Under the pieces are notes generated by a model. That model was not told the DNA's origin. It made no database searches and saw nothing but the letters and a program-made list of their open reading frames with translations. Both the position numbers and the translations under genes were made by a program. From Acinetobacter towneri DSM 14962 = CIP 107472 (GTDB taxonomy: Bacteria > Pseudomonadota > Gammaproteobacteria > Pseudomonadales > Moraxellaceae), in NCBI RefSeq assembly GCF_000368785.1, contig NZ_KB849683.1:8023-70350 (forward strand): a DNA stretch of 62,328 bases. Direction: 5' to 3'. Shown here one piece after another: positions 39,797-51,100 of the stretch (positions within the stretch are counted from its first letter, which is position 1; the number at the start of each line of letters is the position of its first letter).

Positions 39797-41506
39797 TTAG
39801 TGGTCAGATGCACCAGAGATACCAATACCAGTTTGTGAGCGTACGAACTGTGCATCGAATGCTTTACGTTCAGCTTGTGCTTGCGCAGAGTTGTCAGTGA
39901 TAGAGAACAACCAGCAGCAGAAGAATGAAAGTGGCATTGCAAAGATCGCAGGACCGTTAAATGGGTTGATTGGTGTGTCAGAAATTTGAAGCGTATCTAC
40001 CCAAACTGCTTTAGACAATATAATTAAGGTTACTGCTGAAGCTAAGCCTGCTACACCACCAATCACTGCACCGCGAGTCGTTAAGCCTCTCCAGAACATA
40101 GACAATACAAGTACTGGGAAGTTTGCACATGCTGCTACAGAGAATGCTAAACCTACCATGAACGCAACGTTTTGTTTCTCGAAAAGAATACCCAAGATCA
40201 TTGCGAAGATTGCTAAGCCTAAAGTTGCAATTTTAGACATGCGAAGTTCAGATTCAGGAGTCGTTTGACCTTTCTTGAATACGTTAGCGTACAAGTCGTG
40301 AGAGATTGCTGAAGCACCAGACAATGTCAAACCAGCTACAACCGCAAGAATTGTTGCGAATGCTACCGCTGAAATGAAGCCCATGAACAAGTCACCGCCA
40401 ACTGCATCAGACAAGTGCACCGCAGCCATGTTGTTACCACCAACAAGTTCTAACTTGCCAGTCACTGCCATTTTCGCAACATCAAGGAATTGTGGGTTGT
40501 TGGATACATAAAGGATCGCACCAAAACCAATGATGAACGTTAATAGGTAGAAGTAACCAATGAAACCTGTAGCAACTACAACTGATTTACGCGCTTCTTT
40601 TGCATCTTTTACAGTAAAGAAACGCATCAAGATGTGTGGTAAACCTGCAGTACCGAACATTAATGCAAGACCAAGTGAGATTGCATCAATTGGGTTAGAA
40701 GCTAGCTTACCAGGACCCATAATGTTTGCAGCATCTGCCAAGCTCAAGTCATGTACTTTAGAGAATACTTGGATTGATTGCTCGAACATGTTAGTGAAGC
40801 TGAAGCCCACACCTTTCATTACCATGAAGGCCATGAAAGTTGCACCTGAAAGTAACATCACCGCTTTGATGATCTGTACCCAAGTTGTTGCCAACATACC
40901 ACCGAACATTACGTAAGCCATCATGAGTAGACCCACGATTACTACAGCAATATTATAGTTCAAACCAAAGAGTAGTTTGATTAACTGACCCGCACCTACC
41001 ATCTGTGCAATCAGATAGAACGCAACTACAACAAGTGAACTGAATGCTGCAAGGGTACGTACTGGCTTTTCAGCTAGACGGAACGATACCACGTCAGAAA
41101 GGTTATATTTCCCTAAGTTACGTAAACGTTCAGCGATCAAGAACAATACAATTGGCCAGCCCACCATGAAGCCCAGCGAATATAGCAAGCCATCAAAGCC
41201 TGACATAAACACCATTGCGGAAATACCGAGGAACGATGCTGCTGACATATAGTCACCTGCAATCGCTAGACCATTTTGGAAACCAGAAATACCACCGCCT
41301 GCGGTATAGAAGTCCTTAGTGCTCGTAGTTTGCTTCGCTGCCCATTTAGTAATGAACAAAGTTGCGCCAACGAAAATTAAGAACATAATAATTGCTGGCC
41401 AGTTGGTCGGCTGCTGTTCTGCTGCACCTAAATCTGGTCCTGCAAATGCCATACCTGACATTAATACAGTAGACGCAGCCAGTGCTTTCAATGAATTCCA
41501 TTTCAT
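39797..41506 (-). CDS. actP: Cation/acetate symporter
   Basis: The 569-residue sodium:solute symporter starts [12 protein letters not shown] with a signal-like leader, then 13 or so membrane helices. Conserved ActP/PutP segments include [32 protein letters not shown] and [14 protein letters not shown]. It imports acetate and related short carboxylates. ATG 41506 sits 2 nt after the DUF485 stop with the ribosome site AAAGGA inside that gene's end. The two are translationally linked. The adjacent symporter-kinase hybrid may regulate it. Confidence 0.95.
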   Translation of the reverse strand: MKWNSLKALAASTVLMSGMAFAGPDLGAAEQQPTNWPAIIMFLIFVGATLFITKWAAKQTTSTKDFYTAGGGISGFQNGLAIAGDYMSAASFLGISAMVFMSGFDGLLYSLGFMVGWPIVLFLIAERLRNLGKYNLSDVVSFRLAEKPVRTLAAFSSLVVVAFYLIAQMVGAGQLIKLLFGLNYNIAVVIVGLLMMAYVMFGGMLATTWVQIIKAVMLLSGATFMAFMVMKGVGFSFTNMFEQSIQVFSKVHDLSLADAANIMGPGKLASNPIDAISLGLALMFGTAGLPHILMRFFTVKDAKEARKSVVVATGFIGYFYLLTFIIGFGAILYVSNNPQFLDVAKMAVTGKLELVGGNNMAAVHLSDAVGGDLFMGFISAVAFATILAVVAGLTLSGASAISHDLYANVFKKGQTTPESELRMSKIATLGLAIFAMILGILFEKQNVAFMVGLAFSVAACANFPVLVLSMFWRGLTTRGAVIGGVAGLASAVTLIILSKAVWVDTLQISDTPINPFNGPAIFAMPLSFFCCWLFSITDNSAQAQAERKAFDAQFVRSQTGIGISGASDH

Positions 41507-41507
41507 C

Positions 41508-41840
41508 TTAGTGCGGTCCTTTCTCATGTGTAATTGCTTCAACTTCACGCATCGCATCTTCATTCAACTGGTCAAGTTTGCCATTCGCAATTGATGAGTA
41601 AACTGCACATAAAATGAAAGATAAAACGATAATGCCCAGACCCAGTGGAATACCCCAAGTCGTCACACCACCTGAAATTGAACTCAATAAGAATTCTTTG
41701 TTATAGCCCACTAAAAGCATAAAACCTACGTACACAAACAACATGATTGCTGTTAATGTCCAGCTTAGGTTACTTTTTCTGCGAACCATTTCTTTGAATT
41801 TTGGGTTTTGTAGAATGCGTTCTACTTGTACCTCATCCAT
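41508..41840 (-). CDS. DUF485 membrane protein (YjcH-like), partner of ActP
   Basis: The 110-residue protein has two membrane helices (about residues 30-50 and 60-85) and charged termini; the VRRKSNLSW pattern near the first helix is typical of DUF485. It precedes actP as yjcH does in the E. coli acs-yjcH-actP operon. ATG 41840 follows a GGAG site; the upstream codon five residues earlier overlaps that site. Its role with ActP is unknown. Confidence 0.9.
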   Translation of the reverse strand: MDEVQVERILQNPKFKEMVRRKSNLSWTLTAIMLFVYVGFMLLVGYNKEFLLSSISGGVTTWGIPLGLGIIVLSFILCAVYSSIANGKLDQLNEDAMREVEAITHEKGPH

Positions 41841-42025
41841 AACCTGCTCCTTCAAGCGCCCTGCCTTAGGCGCAAATTTTTAATTCGAATTATTTCGAAC
41901 TTAAAATTAACAATGTTGGAGCCGATTTGCAATTTAGACTTTGGTCGCTAAAAAAATGATCAACCTCAGCGCAAAGGCAATGGAATAGGCTATCATAGCC
42001 CTATTGTTGATACTTTTAAGGCATC

Positions 42026-45000
42026 ATGAACAGCTGGCTCATTATGGGGGTTTTAGCCCTCTATATCGCATTACTTTTTATCTGTGCTTTCTATGGGGAA
42101 AAACACGCCAGTCGTTTAAGCACGCGTGGGCGCATGCTCATGTTCAGCTTAACTTTAGGGGTGTACTGTTCATCATGGACTTTTTATGGTGCAACGGGCG
42201 CAGCCGTTCGTGAAGGGATCATTTTTTTACCCATTTATTTAGGGCCATTGCTGTTTGTCGCTGTTGGTTATGATATTTGGCGACGTTTAGGTCGAGTGCG
42301 ACAACACCACGCCATTTCATCGATTGCTGACTTTGTTGCTGCACGTTACGGTAAAAGCGGGCCATTGGCATCACTGGTCACAATTTTGGCGGTGATTGCA
42401 ATTATTCCCTATTTGGCTTTGCAATTACGCGCAATTGCGCTGAGTGCCGCAGTGATTTTGGATCAAAGCACCAATGTTGAAAGTACCACCAATGCGGTGT
42501 TATTCCTGACAGGTTTATTGGCTATTTTGGCGATGCTGTTTGGTACTCGACAAATTGCCAATACCGAACAACACGGCGGCTTAATGCTTGCGGTTGCCTT
42601 TGAGTCCTTTGTCAAACTATTTGCCTTGCTGGCTGTGGCCTTCTTCTTTGTATTTGAAGCGCCTGACAATATTCATCAAATTGCCAATGATGTTTCAATT
42701 ACCTTCCATGAAGTACAGCTGTTTGGTGTGCCTGAAACCTTTTGGGTGCAAACCTTATTGGCGGCATTAGCGATTATTTGTTTGCCGCGTCAGTTTCACG
42801 TTGCTGTGGTCGAACTGCGCGATGAAAAACATATTCGGGGTGCGCGTCGCTGGTTTGCCGTTTATCTGATTTTAACCACCATCGCGATTGTTCCAATTGC
42901 CAGTTGGGCCTTGCACGCAGCTCCGCAATATTTAGCCATCCCAGATGTAGCGGTTTTGTCTTTGCCACTCAGTTATAACCAAGACTGGTTGACGCTGTTG
43001 GCGTTCTTGGGAGGATTCTCCGCCTCAACAGGCATGCTATTGGTATCTTCAGTAGCACTGTCGATCATGCTGAGTAATGACCTGATCATGCCTGCCTTGT
43101 GGCGTATGGGCATTTTCTCACGCCATGACAAGCGCTTGCCTTTGGTACTGAAATTCACCCGACGCATTTGTATTTTAGCGGTGATGCTGCTCGGCTTCCT
43201 GTTCTTCAACTTCTTTAACGATATTGATCAACTTTCTGTGTTTGGCTTGTTGGCCTTTAGTGCAGTGGCACAGTTCTCCCCTGCCCTGATTGGGGGGTTA
43301 TATTGGCGTGGTGGCAGTAAACAGGGCGTTTATGCAGGCTTAATTGTTGGATTTGCGATGTGGGCCTATACCCTGCTACTTCCGACTATTTTACGCAGCC
43401 TGCCAAGTCAGTTCAGCGAGTTTACCCGTGAATTTTTATTGCTGGGACCTTTAGGCATCAACTGGTTACGCCCTGAAGCCTTGCTTGGCTTTGAATCTTT
43501 TGCCCCGCTCACACATGGGGTGGTTTGGGCGCTCGGTTTAAATATTTTGTTATATGTTTGGGTGTCACGTATTTTCCGCCCAAGTGTGGCAGAACAGATT
43601 CAGGCCGAAAGTTTCTTTTATTATGAAACCAAGCCTTTGCCAACTCAGAACATGAGCAACGAGGTCAGCTATTCACATCAGGATGTAGCGCGTTTAAAAG
43701 TAGGCGATTTAATCACACTGGCAAAACGCATTACAGGCGAATCTCCAACCCGACAAGCCTTTGAGCAGTTTAGTCAGCAAAATAATGTGGTGCTGAATGA
43801 AAATGCCAATGCCAACGGCATGTGGTGGCGTTTTACCGAACAATATTTGGCAGGCACCATTGGTGCAGCATCTGCGCGTACTTTGCTCACCACTGCCATG
43901 GTCAATAACGGACTCGCTTTAGGGCAAGTTGCGAATATTCTTGACCAAGCCTCACAATGGCAACGCTTTAACCAAAACCTAATCATGACCATGATTGACC
44001 ACATGACCCAAGGCGTGAGTGTGGTAGATGAAAATATGTGTTTGGTAGCATGGAATAATCAATATCTCAAACTATTTGATTATCCTAAAGATATTGTCTA
44101 TGTCGGGTGCCCAATTGCCGATTTGATTCGCTATAACGCAGAACGTGGTGAATGTGGTCCGGGCTCAATTGAAGAACACGTGCGTAAACGTATTCACTGG
44201 ATGAAAATGGGCAGTGCACACGAGTTTGAACGCATCCGTAAAGATGGTCGTGTAATTCAAATGCGTGGTAATCCAATTGAAGGCGGTGGTTTCGTGACCA
44301 CCTTTGCCGATATTACCGCTTTCCGTGAAAACGAAGCCGTACTTGAAGCACGGGTACAAGATCGCACACAACAATTGGCCGATGCTTTGGCAGAACAGCA
44401 ATTGGCACGTGAACAAGCCGACAAAGCCAATATGTCCAAAAGCCGCTTTATTGCCGCTGCCAGTCATGACTTATTACAGCCAATGCATGCAGCGCGCTTA
44501 TTCAGTACGGCTTTAGAGCAAAGTATTCAGTCCGATGAAGACCGTAAAACCCTGCAACAACTGGATCGTGCCCTGCATGGTGCAGAAAGTATGCTCTCGG
44601 CCTTGTTGGATATTGCCCGTTTGGAAGGCGGTACGATTCAGCCGAAACGTCAGGCTTATCCACTGCATGACTTACTCAGCGATTTAAGCCTGCAATTTAA
44701 ATCCATTGCGGCACAACGTGGCATTGAATTCCGTGTGCATGACGTACAGTTCTGGATTGATACCGACCCACAATGGATTCGTCGTATTATTCAAAACTTT
44801 GTCAGCAATGCGCTGCGCTATACCGCCAAAGGGCGTGTGGTCGTGGGCGTGTTACGTTCTGCAGAACATCCACAACATATTAGAATTGGGGTGTGGGATA
44901 CAGGTCCAGGTATTGCCGAAGAACAACGTATTAAACTGTTTCAGGAATTTGAGCGTTGCGGACATACGTCGCCTTGGGGTGAGCAAGGTCTAGGTCTTGG

Positions 45001-45517
45001 GTTAGCGATTGTGCAGCGTATGACCAGTTTGCTGAACTACCCTGTGCATGTCTATTCGGAATTGGGCAAAGGCTCGTGCTTTATGATTGAAGTACCGATT
45101 GTCGAAGCTCCAAAAGTAGTGGCTGCACCTGTGCAAGTGGTGCCGTTGAAAACCAAAGCCTATAAAATTTTGTGTTTAGATAATGATGAAACCATTTTGG
45201 AAGGCATGGCGACCCTGCTGAGTAAATGGGGCTATCACGTATTTAAAGCCACCGAACCTGAACAAGCAATTGAGTTGATTCAACGTGAGCACATTCAAGT
45301 TTGGTTGGTCGATCAGCACTTAAATGACGATAAAATCGGTTTAGATTTTATTCTGGAACATCGTCAAGCCGATGTACCTGTGGCGTTAATTACTGCTGAC
45401 TCTGATCCAGAACTACCGCAACGCTTAAAAGAACTCAACATCGTCTTGCTGAAAAAACCATTAAAACCAGCATCGCTACGTTCTTGGTTATCGGGTCTGA
45501 AAATTTCGGAGACTTGA
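42026..45517 (+). CDS. Na+:solute symporter-fused hybrid histidine kinase (CrbS-like)
   Basis: The 1163-residue protein joins a 13-helix SSS domain (about 1-510), a linker, a PAS-like domain (about 640-770, with DENMCLVAWNNQYLKLFDYP), a coiled segment, HisKA with His814 (AAASHDLLQPMHAARLF), HATPase (QNFVSNALRYT, VWDTGPGIAEEQR, GLGLAI) and a C-terminal receiver with phospho-acceptor Asp1096 (VWLVDQHLND) and LLKKPLKP. Similar SSS-kinases (CrbS) govern acetate genes; divergence from actP fits. No output regulator gene is adjacent. The ATG has an AAGGCATC site. Confidence 0.92.
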   Translation: MNSWLIMGVLALYIALLFICAFYGEKHASRLSTRGRMLMFSLTLGVYCSSWTFYGATGAAVREGIIFLPIYLGPLLFVAVGYDIWRRLGRVRQHHAISSIADFVAARYGKSGPLASLVTILAVIAIIPYLALQLRAIALSAAVILDQSTNVESTTNAVLFLTGLLAILAMLFGTRQIANTEQHGGLMLAVAFESFVKLFALLAVAFFFVFEAPDNIHQIANDVSITFHEVQLFGVPETFWVQTLLAALAIICLPRQFHVAVVELRDEKHIRGARRWFAVYLILTTIAIVPIASWALHAAPQYLAIPDVAVLSLPLSYNQDWLTLLAFLGGFSASTGMLLVSSVALSIMLSNDLIMPALWRMGIFSRHDKRLPLVLKFTRRICILAVMLLGFLFFNFFNDIDQLSVFGLLAFSAVAQFSPALIGGLYWRGGSKQGVYAGLIVGFAMWAYTLLLPTILRSLPSQFSEFTREFLLLGPLGINWLRPEALLGFESFAPLTHGVVWALGLNILLYVWVSRIFRPSVAEQIQAESFFYYETKPLPTQNMSNEVSYSHQDVARLKVGDLITLAKRITGESPTRQAFEQFSQQNNVVLNENANANGMWWRFTEQYLAGTIGAASARTLLTTAMVNNGLALGQVANILDQASQWQRFNQNLIMTMIDHMTQGVSVVDENMCLVAWNNQYLKLFDYPKDIVYVGCPIADLIRYNAERGECGPGSIEEHVRKRIHWMKMGSAHEFERIRKDGRVIQMRGNPIEGGGFVTTFADITAFRENEAVLEARVQDRTQQLADALAEQQLAREQADKANMSKSRFIAAASHDLLQPMHAARLFSTALEQSIQSDEDRKTLQQLDRALHGAESMLSALLDIARLEGGTIQPKRQAYPLHDLLSDLSLQFKSIAAQRGIEFRVHDVQFWIDTDPQWIRRIIQNFVSNALRYTAKGRVVVGVLRSAEHPQHIRIGVWDTGPGIAEEQRIKLFQEFERCGHTSPWGEQGLGLGLAIVQRMTSLLNYPVHVYSELGKGSCFMIEVPIVEAPKVVAAPVQVVPLKTKAYKILCLDNDETILEGMATLLSKWGYHVFKATEPEQAIELIQREHIQVWLVDQHLNDDKIGLDFILEHRQADVPVALITADSDPELPQRLKELNIVLLKKPLKPASLRSWLSGLKISET

Positions 45518-46034
45518 TTCACATACCTAACTTTGGCTAATTTGGGGCGCTCATCCCACAGAGATAAAGCTGAGATGAACGCACCGACCTTGTTACATTT
45601 TCTGGTTTGGTTACATTTGCTAGTCTGATGACCAAGCTTCACTTTACATAGCGAAATATGGCTACAATGAAAATCCAACACATTTGCTGTCAATATTGAC
45701 AGCGATTGACCTGATGCAACACCCATTGACCAAAGTTTTCAAAAATGTCGCGTTTTGAGTGCCTGCCCTTCACATTAAATACCATCACCTCACTGGCTAT
45801 GGCAAAGTCTGACAAGATGGTAAGTGAATATGCTCAATAAATTTTACAATTTTTCTAAGCCCTGAGTTTGTCGTTATTTTTTGCCCTTATCGCCAAAACA
45901 TTAGACTTTAGTCGTATATGCTTAAAACGCTTCATGCGCGCATAACTGAGTACAAGAAATGATCAATTGGCTGGTGTAGCCTGTATAAATACTGCGATTG
46001 ATCAACCCTTCTTCTCATTTTAGGAAGTGATGTC
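45518..46034. other. Intergenic region
   Basis: 517 nt without a supported gene. A weak imperfect inverted repeat (about 45546-45583) follows the kinase stop. Nothing else structured is seen besides the AGGAAG ribosome site of the next gene. Confidence 0.4.
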
Positions 46035-46802
46035 ATGAATTTAGCTGAATATGAACAGCAGCTTGCCGAACAATCTCAGCAGCTGCATCGTCAATACGGC
46101 GTCAATGCGCTCTTACCCGAAATTCAATGGAATCAACTGTTCCCCAATAGCAAACTCAGTTCCACTCATCTTCAAGCTTTGGAAACCATTTACCAAAGTG
46201 CTGTGCCCTTAGCCTTGCAGGTTTTTGAAGAGTTAAACTTTGATGTATTTAGTCCTGCAGCGTATAAACCTCAAGGTTTAGGTCTGTTCGAGAAACTTGC
46301 AGATCAGGAACAACAATTACTCAGCCTTTTGGAGCAAGAAGCTCAAGGCCTAGATGAACCTACCCGCCAACATATTTGGAGTATGTTATTACGTGGTGGT
46401 GCGGTACTGGTCTTTAAAGCATGGTTAGGCAAAGTCAAAACAGATGAGGCACAACTCGATACAGCTCAATTTGATGAATTGTCCGATTTGCTGTTCATTA
46501 AAACCTCACCTTTTGAGCTGGCAGAACGCTTAAAAGTCGATGCGCATGCACCCACTGAACATATTTTTCTACTGTATGGCAATGACGTGTATTTAGACCG
46601 TTTTAACAGTCTTGAAACGGCAGCCTTATTTGTCGATTTAGGCGTGTACGATGCTGCGTTTATAAGCCTGAGAGATGACCACGTTGCAAAATACCTGATT
46701 GGACAAGGCTATGTCAGTGAGCAGCAAATTGATGAATTGCAATGTGCCTTAAATCCTTTGAATTGTGCCGATTTAAATCCAAAACAGAACTATATTGCTT
46801 AG
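46035..46802 (+). CDS. Conserved-looking cytoplasmic protein of unknown function
   Basis: The 255-residue acidic protein has no signal or membrane helix. It is largely helical, with Leu/Gln-rich segments (LSLLEQEAQGLDEPTRQHIWSM) and a mixed C-terminal half with APTEHIFLLYGNDVYLDRFNSLE. Good ribosome site (AGGAAG) and codon use support a real gene. No motif I recognise. It sits alone, convergent with malic enzyme across a shared terminator. Confidence 0.7.
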   Translation: MNLAEYEQQLAEQSQQLHRQYGVNALLPEIQWNQLFPNSKLSSTHLQALETIYQSAVPLALQVFEELNFDVFSPAAYKPQGLGLFEKLADQEQQLLSLLEQEAQGLDEPTRQHIWSMLLRGGAVLVFKAWLGKVKTDEAQLDTAQFDELSDLLFIKTSPFELAERLKVDAHAPTEHIFLLYGNDVYLDRFNSLETAALFVDLGVYDAAFISLRDDHVAKYLIGQGYVSEQQIDELQCALNPLNCADLNPKQNYIA

Positions 46803-46861
46803 TGTGAGTTGAAGACTTAAATTCCAAGTAATCACATCGCAAACCCCATCCTATTCCAAAT

Positions 46862-46890
46862 AAAAACAAGGCGTGCAATAGCACGCCTTG
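46862..46890 (-). terminator. Convergent terminator between the 46035 gene and maeA
   Basis: Perfect 10-bp stem CAAGGCGTGC/GCACGCCTTG with loop aata; five T on the minus strand. Confidence 0.85.
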
Positions 46891-46927
46891 TGGCTTATTT
46901 CATTAACAATACACGAATGAATTTTGC

Positions 46928-48628
46928 TTAAAACGTCACACGTTTATAATCACGATATTCAGGCTTCCAGAAATTAGCCTCAATTGCCTCTCGTAATGCC
47001 TCATCACTCATGACAGCTGCAACGCCTGCATCCATTGCTGCTTTTGCGACTCTAAATGCAATAAATTTAGACACCTGCTGAATTTCATTTAAATCAGGCA
47101 ATAAATCTGCATTTGGATCCTGCAACAATGGTGAGCAGTCCGCCAGCGCATTACTGGATGCAATTAACATACTGTCTGTCACACGTGTTGCCCCTGCAGC
47201 GATTACCCCTAAGCCAATACCTGGGAAAATATACGAGTTATTGCATTGGGAAATATTATAAAGTTTGCCCTGATAGTTCACTGGCTCAAATGGGCTACCT
47301 GTTGCAATTAAGGCCTTGCCTTCAGTCCACTCCAAAATATCGGCAGGAAATGCTTCAACTTGTGAGGTTGGGTTTGACAATGGCAACACAATTGGACGCT
47401 CGCAATTGGCAGCCAAGGTTTTAATCACCTCTTCAGTAAATAAACCCGGTTGCCCCGAAACCCCAATCAATACCGTTGGCTTGGCGTTTTGAATGACGTC
47501 CAACAGAGAAATCACACCTTCAGGATTGCCCCAATGTGCAACACGGTCAGGACTTTGTGCCAATTTACGTTGGAAATCGAGCAAGTTTGGCTGATTGCTG
47601 GTGAATAAGCCAAAACGATCCACCATATACACACGAGCACGTGCTTCAGCATCGCTTAAGCCTTCCACCACCATTTGCGCCACAATTTGCTCGGCAATAC
47701 CACATCCTGCAGAACCCGCGCCCAAAAAGGCAATGGTTTGATCTTTCAGCTGCTTGCCTGCCGCACGTGATGCAGCAATTAAACTGCCCACAGATACAGC
47801 AGCAGTGCCCTGAATATCATCATTAAAACAGCAAATCTGATCACGATATTTATTCAGCAAGGGCATGGCATTTTTCTGAGCAAAATCTTCAAACTGAATC
47901 AATGCCTTTGGCCAACGGCGTTTCACCGCATCAATCACCTGATCGACAAATTGATAGTATTCCTCACCACTAATACGTGGCTGATTCCAGCCCATATAGA
48001 TCGGATCATTCAGTAATTGTGGGTTATTGGTGCCTACATCTAAGGTAATGGGTAAGGTATAGGCAGGACTAATACCGCCACATGCTGTATATAAAGACAG
48101 TTTTCCAATTGGAATACCCATGCCGCCAATGCCCTGATCACCCAAGCCTAAAATACGCTCACCATCGGTAATCACAATCACTTTGACATTCTTTTTATTG
48201 ATGTTTTGTACAATATCATCAATATGGGCACGGTCTGGATAGGAAATAAAAATACCCCGATGACGGCGGTAAATATCGGAAAAACGCTGACATGCCTCGC
48301 CTACAGTTGGGGTGTAAATAATAGGCATCATTTCACTCAAATGCTGTTCAATCAGGTGATAAAACAGGGTTTCATTGGTGTCCTGAATGTTGCGCAAATA
48401 AATATGCTTGTTGATGGCATCGCTAAAAGCAGAATATTGCTGATACGAACGCTGGCTTTGTTCTTCAATATTTTCAATTGCATGTGGAATTAAGCCATGC
48501 AAGTTAAAACGGGTGCGTTCTTCTTCTGAAAATGCAGAACCTTTATTTAATAAAGGCAATTCTAAAAGGCCGTTGCCCGCATAGGGAATATATAAAGGAC
48601 GTTTCTGCTGCAAATTTGCGGTTGTCAT
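46928..48628 (-). CDS. maeA: NAD-dependent malic enzyme
   Basis: The 566-residue oxidative decarboxylase has the malic enzyme N-terminal domain with the catalytic Tyr in [11 protein letters not shown], the Lys/Asp metal region ([20 protein letters not shown]), and the NAD domain with [16 protein letters not shown]. Length and the [15 protein letters not shown] signature match the long SfcA/MaeA form, not MaeB. It turns malate to pyruvate plus CO2, feeding pyruvate during growth on C4 acids. No ribosome-site problem; monocistronic. Confidence 0.95.
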   Translation of the reverse strand: MTTANLQQKRPLYIPYAGNGLLELPLLNKGSAFSEEERTRFNLHGLIPHAIENIEEQSQRSYQQYSAFSDAINKHIYLRNIQDTNETLFYHLIEQHLSEMMPIIYTPTVGEACQRFSDIYRRHRGIFISYPDRAHIDDIVQNINKKNVKVIVITDGERILGLGDQGIGGMGIPIGKLSLYTACGGISPAYTLPITLDVGTNNPQLLNDPIYMGWNQPRISGEEYYQFVDQVIDAVKRRWPKALIQFEDFAQKNAMPLLNKYRDQICCFNDDIQGTAAVSVGSLIAASRAAGKQLKDQTIAFLGAGSAGCGIAEQIVAQMVVEGLSDAEARARVYMVDRFGLFTSNQPNLLDFQRKLAQSPDRVAHWGNPEGVISLLDVIQNAKPTVLIGVSGQPGLFTEEVIKTLAANCERPIVLPLSNPTSQVEAFPADILEWTEGKALIATGSPFEPVNYQGKLYNISQCNNSYIFPGIGLGVIAAGATRVTDSMLIASSNALADCSPLLQDPNADLLPDLNEIQQVSKFIAFRVAKAAMDAGVAAVMSDEALREAIEANFWKPEYRDYKRVTF

Positions 48629-48798
48629 TGTTCATCTCATTCTAATCGGTTGCTGATGGCGCATGGATTGAGATGCACCATCTGACATCTGACTAGCTTA
48701 GCCCGAATTGCAGCAAATAGGGCATTTAGAAGTTTGATAACCAAATCTGAATGATTTTTATTTCTGATAGCCCATGTTATATAGGCATCGAACCTAAT

Positions 48799-49080
48799 TT
48801 ATTTGGGTGGTTGCAGTGGCGTCATATCTACAATTAAGCCAGTGAACTTACGCACCAAAGGCAGCACACATAATACGACTGGAAAAGCAAACGCCCAAGA
48901 AATCATCCAGTTATGCAACCACAGGGTAAAAAATCCCTCAATCCAGCCCAAATTTCGGATCATATTAATCAACGAAATGATGCCACTCATCAAACATGAT
49001 AAAAAGAAAGGCATTACCACCGTGGCCCATTTCATGGGTAATTTGGGTACATTGCCAAAAATCATTGCACGTTGTTTCAT
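48799..49080 (-). CDS. DUF2798 family small membrane protein
   Basis: The 93-residue product has two membrane helices (VVMPFFLSCLMSGIISLINM and WMISWAFAFPVVLCVLPLV), and the PVVLCVLPLVRKF pattern matches DUF2798. ATG 49080 (MKQRAMIFGN) follows a GGAG site; the longer frame begins in non-conserved sequence. Function unknown. Confidence 0.8.
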   Translation of the reverse strand: MKQRAMIFGNVPKLPMKWATVVMPFFLSCLMSGIISLINMIRNLGWIEGFFTLWLHNWMISWAFAFPVVLCVLPLVRKFTGLIVDMTPLQPPK

Positions 49081-49275
49081 GCTCCAGCCTTTTCGCCTCA
49101 CTGAATGCCGCATACTATGCCATGAATTGCTTGCTTAAAGGATGATTTTTCAGGCAATTTGTTCATGCTTAGCTACAATCTCTGAAATTCGATAAAGCAT
49201 ACAATTGCACTCCCCTAAAGCCCCTGAAATTTGCTATATTTAGCGTTTTTCTGCACATCTATTTTTCGACTAAAT

Positions 49276-51066
49276 ATGAATACGGCAATACAAGCAGCGC
49301 TCGAGCATGCAGTGCAATCCCTTCAAGCTGAAGGTGTACTCCCATCTGACTGGAACAATACGAGTAATTTAACCCGTACCAAAGACCGCAGCCACGGTGA
49401 TTTCGCATCAAATATTGCCATGATTGCCTCTAAAGCCGCAGGCATGAAGCCACGCGATTTAGCCGAAAAAATTCTTGCTGCTCTGCCTGAAGTTGCAGAC
49501 ATCAGCAAAGCAGAGATTGCAGGCCCTGGTTTTATTAACTTCTTTTTAAATGCCGACCAGCGTTTTAGTGTTTTAGATCAAATTCAAGCACAAAAACAAC
49601 AATTTGGACGCAGCCAAATCAATGCAGAAAAACGCATTCAGGTCGAGTTCGTTTCTGCTAACCCAACCTCAAGCCTACACGTGGGTCATGGTCGTGGTGC
49701 TGCTTATGGTATGACAGTTGCCAATTTACTTGAAGCCACAGGTGCTAAAGTTGACCGTGAATACTATGTCAATGATGCTGGCCGTCAAATGGATATTTTG
49801 GCGACTTCAACTTACTTGCGTTATTTGGAACTGGCAGGTCAAACGCTGGTGTTCCCCAAAAATGCGTATCAGGGTGACTACGTTAAAGACATCGCACAAA
49901 GCATTTTAAAACAGGATGGTGAACGCCATGTACGCCCTGTTGCAGATGTATATAACAATGTGCCTGAAGATGTGCAATATGCGGCAGAACTCGATGCCGA
50001 TGGCAACAAAGTGGTCTTGTCGGGCGACAAAGAAAAACACATTGATGGTTTGATTTTCAATTCACAAACGCTCTTGGGTGATGATTATCGCGTGTTCCAT
50101 CAGGCTGCGCTGAATGCTATTTTGGCCGACATTAAAGATGACTTGGGCGAGTTTGGTGTCACCTTTAACCAATGGTTTAGCGAGGCGTCATTGACTGAAA
50201 AAATTGATGAAGCTCTGCAAACACTAGATCAACGTGGTTATCTATACGAACAAGACGGCAATATCTGGTTTAAATCGACCGCATTTGGCGATGAAAAAGA
50301 CCGTGTGGTGAAACGCCGCAATGGTCAAACCACTTACTTTGCTTCAGACATTGCTTATCACCTGAATAAATTACAACGTGGCTACACAGACCTAATTGAT
50401 ATTTGGGGTTCAGATCACCACGGTTATATTTCACGTGTGAAAGCGGCCATTGATGCACTAGGCTACGACTCGAAAAAATTAACGGTACTGTTAGTGCAGT
50501 TCGTGAGCTTATGGCGTGGTGGTGAAATGGTACAAATGTCATCCCGTTCAGGTCAGTACGTGACCTTGCGTGATTTGCGTAAAGAAGTCGGCAACGATGC
50601 TGCACGTTTCTATTACGTCATGCGCAAATCTGAACAGCACATTGACTTTGACCTAGATTTGGCCGTTTCACAAAGTAAAGACAATGCGGTCTACTATATT
50701 CAATATGCTCATGCACGTATTTGTCGTATGCTCGAAAAAGCTGCTGCTACGCAATTGAATTTTAATGCGACAACTGCACGTCAGTTTGCCGCTAAACTTG
50801 AGCTAGATGCTGAAACTGAAATTTTAGCCAAACTGGCTGCGTATCCTGAAATTTTAGTACGTGCTGCCAACAGCCACGAACCGCATCAGGTAGGTAACTA
50901 TTTGAAAGAATTAGCAGCATTGTTCCACGGTTGGTACAATGAGCATAAAGTTCTGAATGATGATGCAGCCTTGACTCAAGCACGCTTATTGCTTTCAGTA
51001 AACGTACAACAAGTCTTGCGTAATGGTTTAGAATTATTAGGTGTCTCTGCACCAGAAACAATGTAA
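49276..51066 (+). CDS. argS: Arginyl-tRNA synthetase
   Basis: The 596-residue class I synthetase has the N-terminal tRNA-contact domain (1-110), the HIGH-type motif HVGHGRG after VEFVSANPTSSL, an MSSRSGQYVTL segment in place of KMSKS as usual for ArgRS, and the C-terminal DALR anticodon domain (AHARICRMLEKA). ATG 49276 starts MNTAIQAALEHAV; the frame is open 15 codons further but reads hydrophobic, non-family sequence. It charges tRNA-Arg. The SPOR gene follows by 34 nt. Confidence 0.97.
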   Translation: MNTAIQAALEHAVQSLQAEGVLPSDWNNTSNLTRTKDRSHGDFASNIAMIASKAAGMKPRDLAEKILAALPEVADISKAEIAGPGFINFFLNADQRFSVLDQIQAQKQQFGRSQINAEKRIQVEFVSANPTSSLHVGHGRGAAYGMTVANLLEATGAKVDREYYVNDAGRQMDILATSTYLRYLELAGQTLVFPKNAYQGDYVKDIAQSILKQDGERHVRPVADVYNNVPEDVQYAAELDADGNKVVLSGDKEKHIDGLIFNSQTLLGDDYRVFHQAALNAILADIKDDLGEFGVTFNQWFSEASLTEKIDEALQTLDQRGYLYEQDGNIWFKSTAFGDEKDRVVKRRNGQTTYFASDIAYHLNKLQRGYTDLIDIWGSDHHGYISRVKAAIDALGYDSKKLTVLLVQFVSLWRGGEMVQMSSRSGQYVTLRDLRKEVGNDAARFYYVMRKSEQHIDFDLDLAVSQSKDNAVYYIQYAHARICRMLEKAAATQLNFNATTARQFAAKLELDAETEILAKLAAYPEILVRAANSHEPHQVGNYLKELAALFHGWYNEHKVLNDDAALTQARLLLSVNVQQVLRNGLELLGVSAPETM

Positions 51067-51100
51067 AAGCCAAATAAAAGCATAACAAGAGGAAGTCCAC

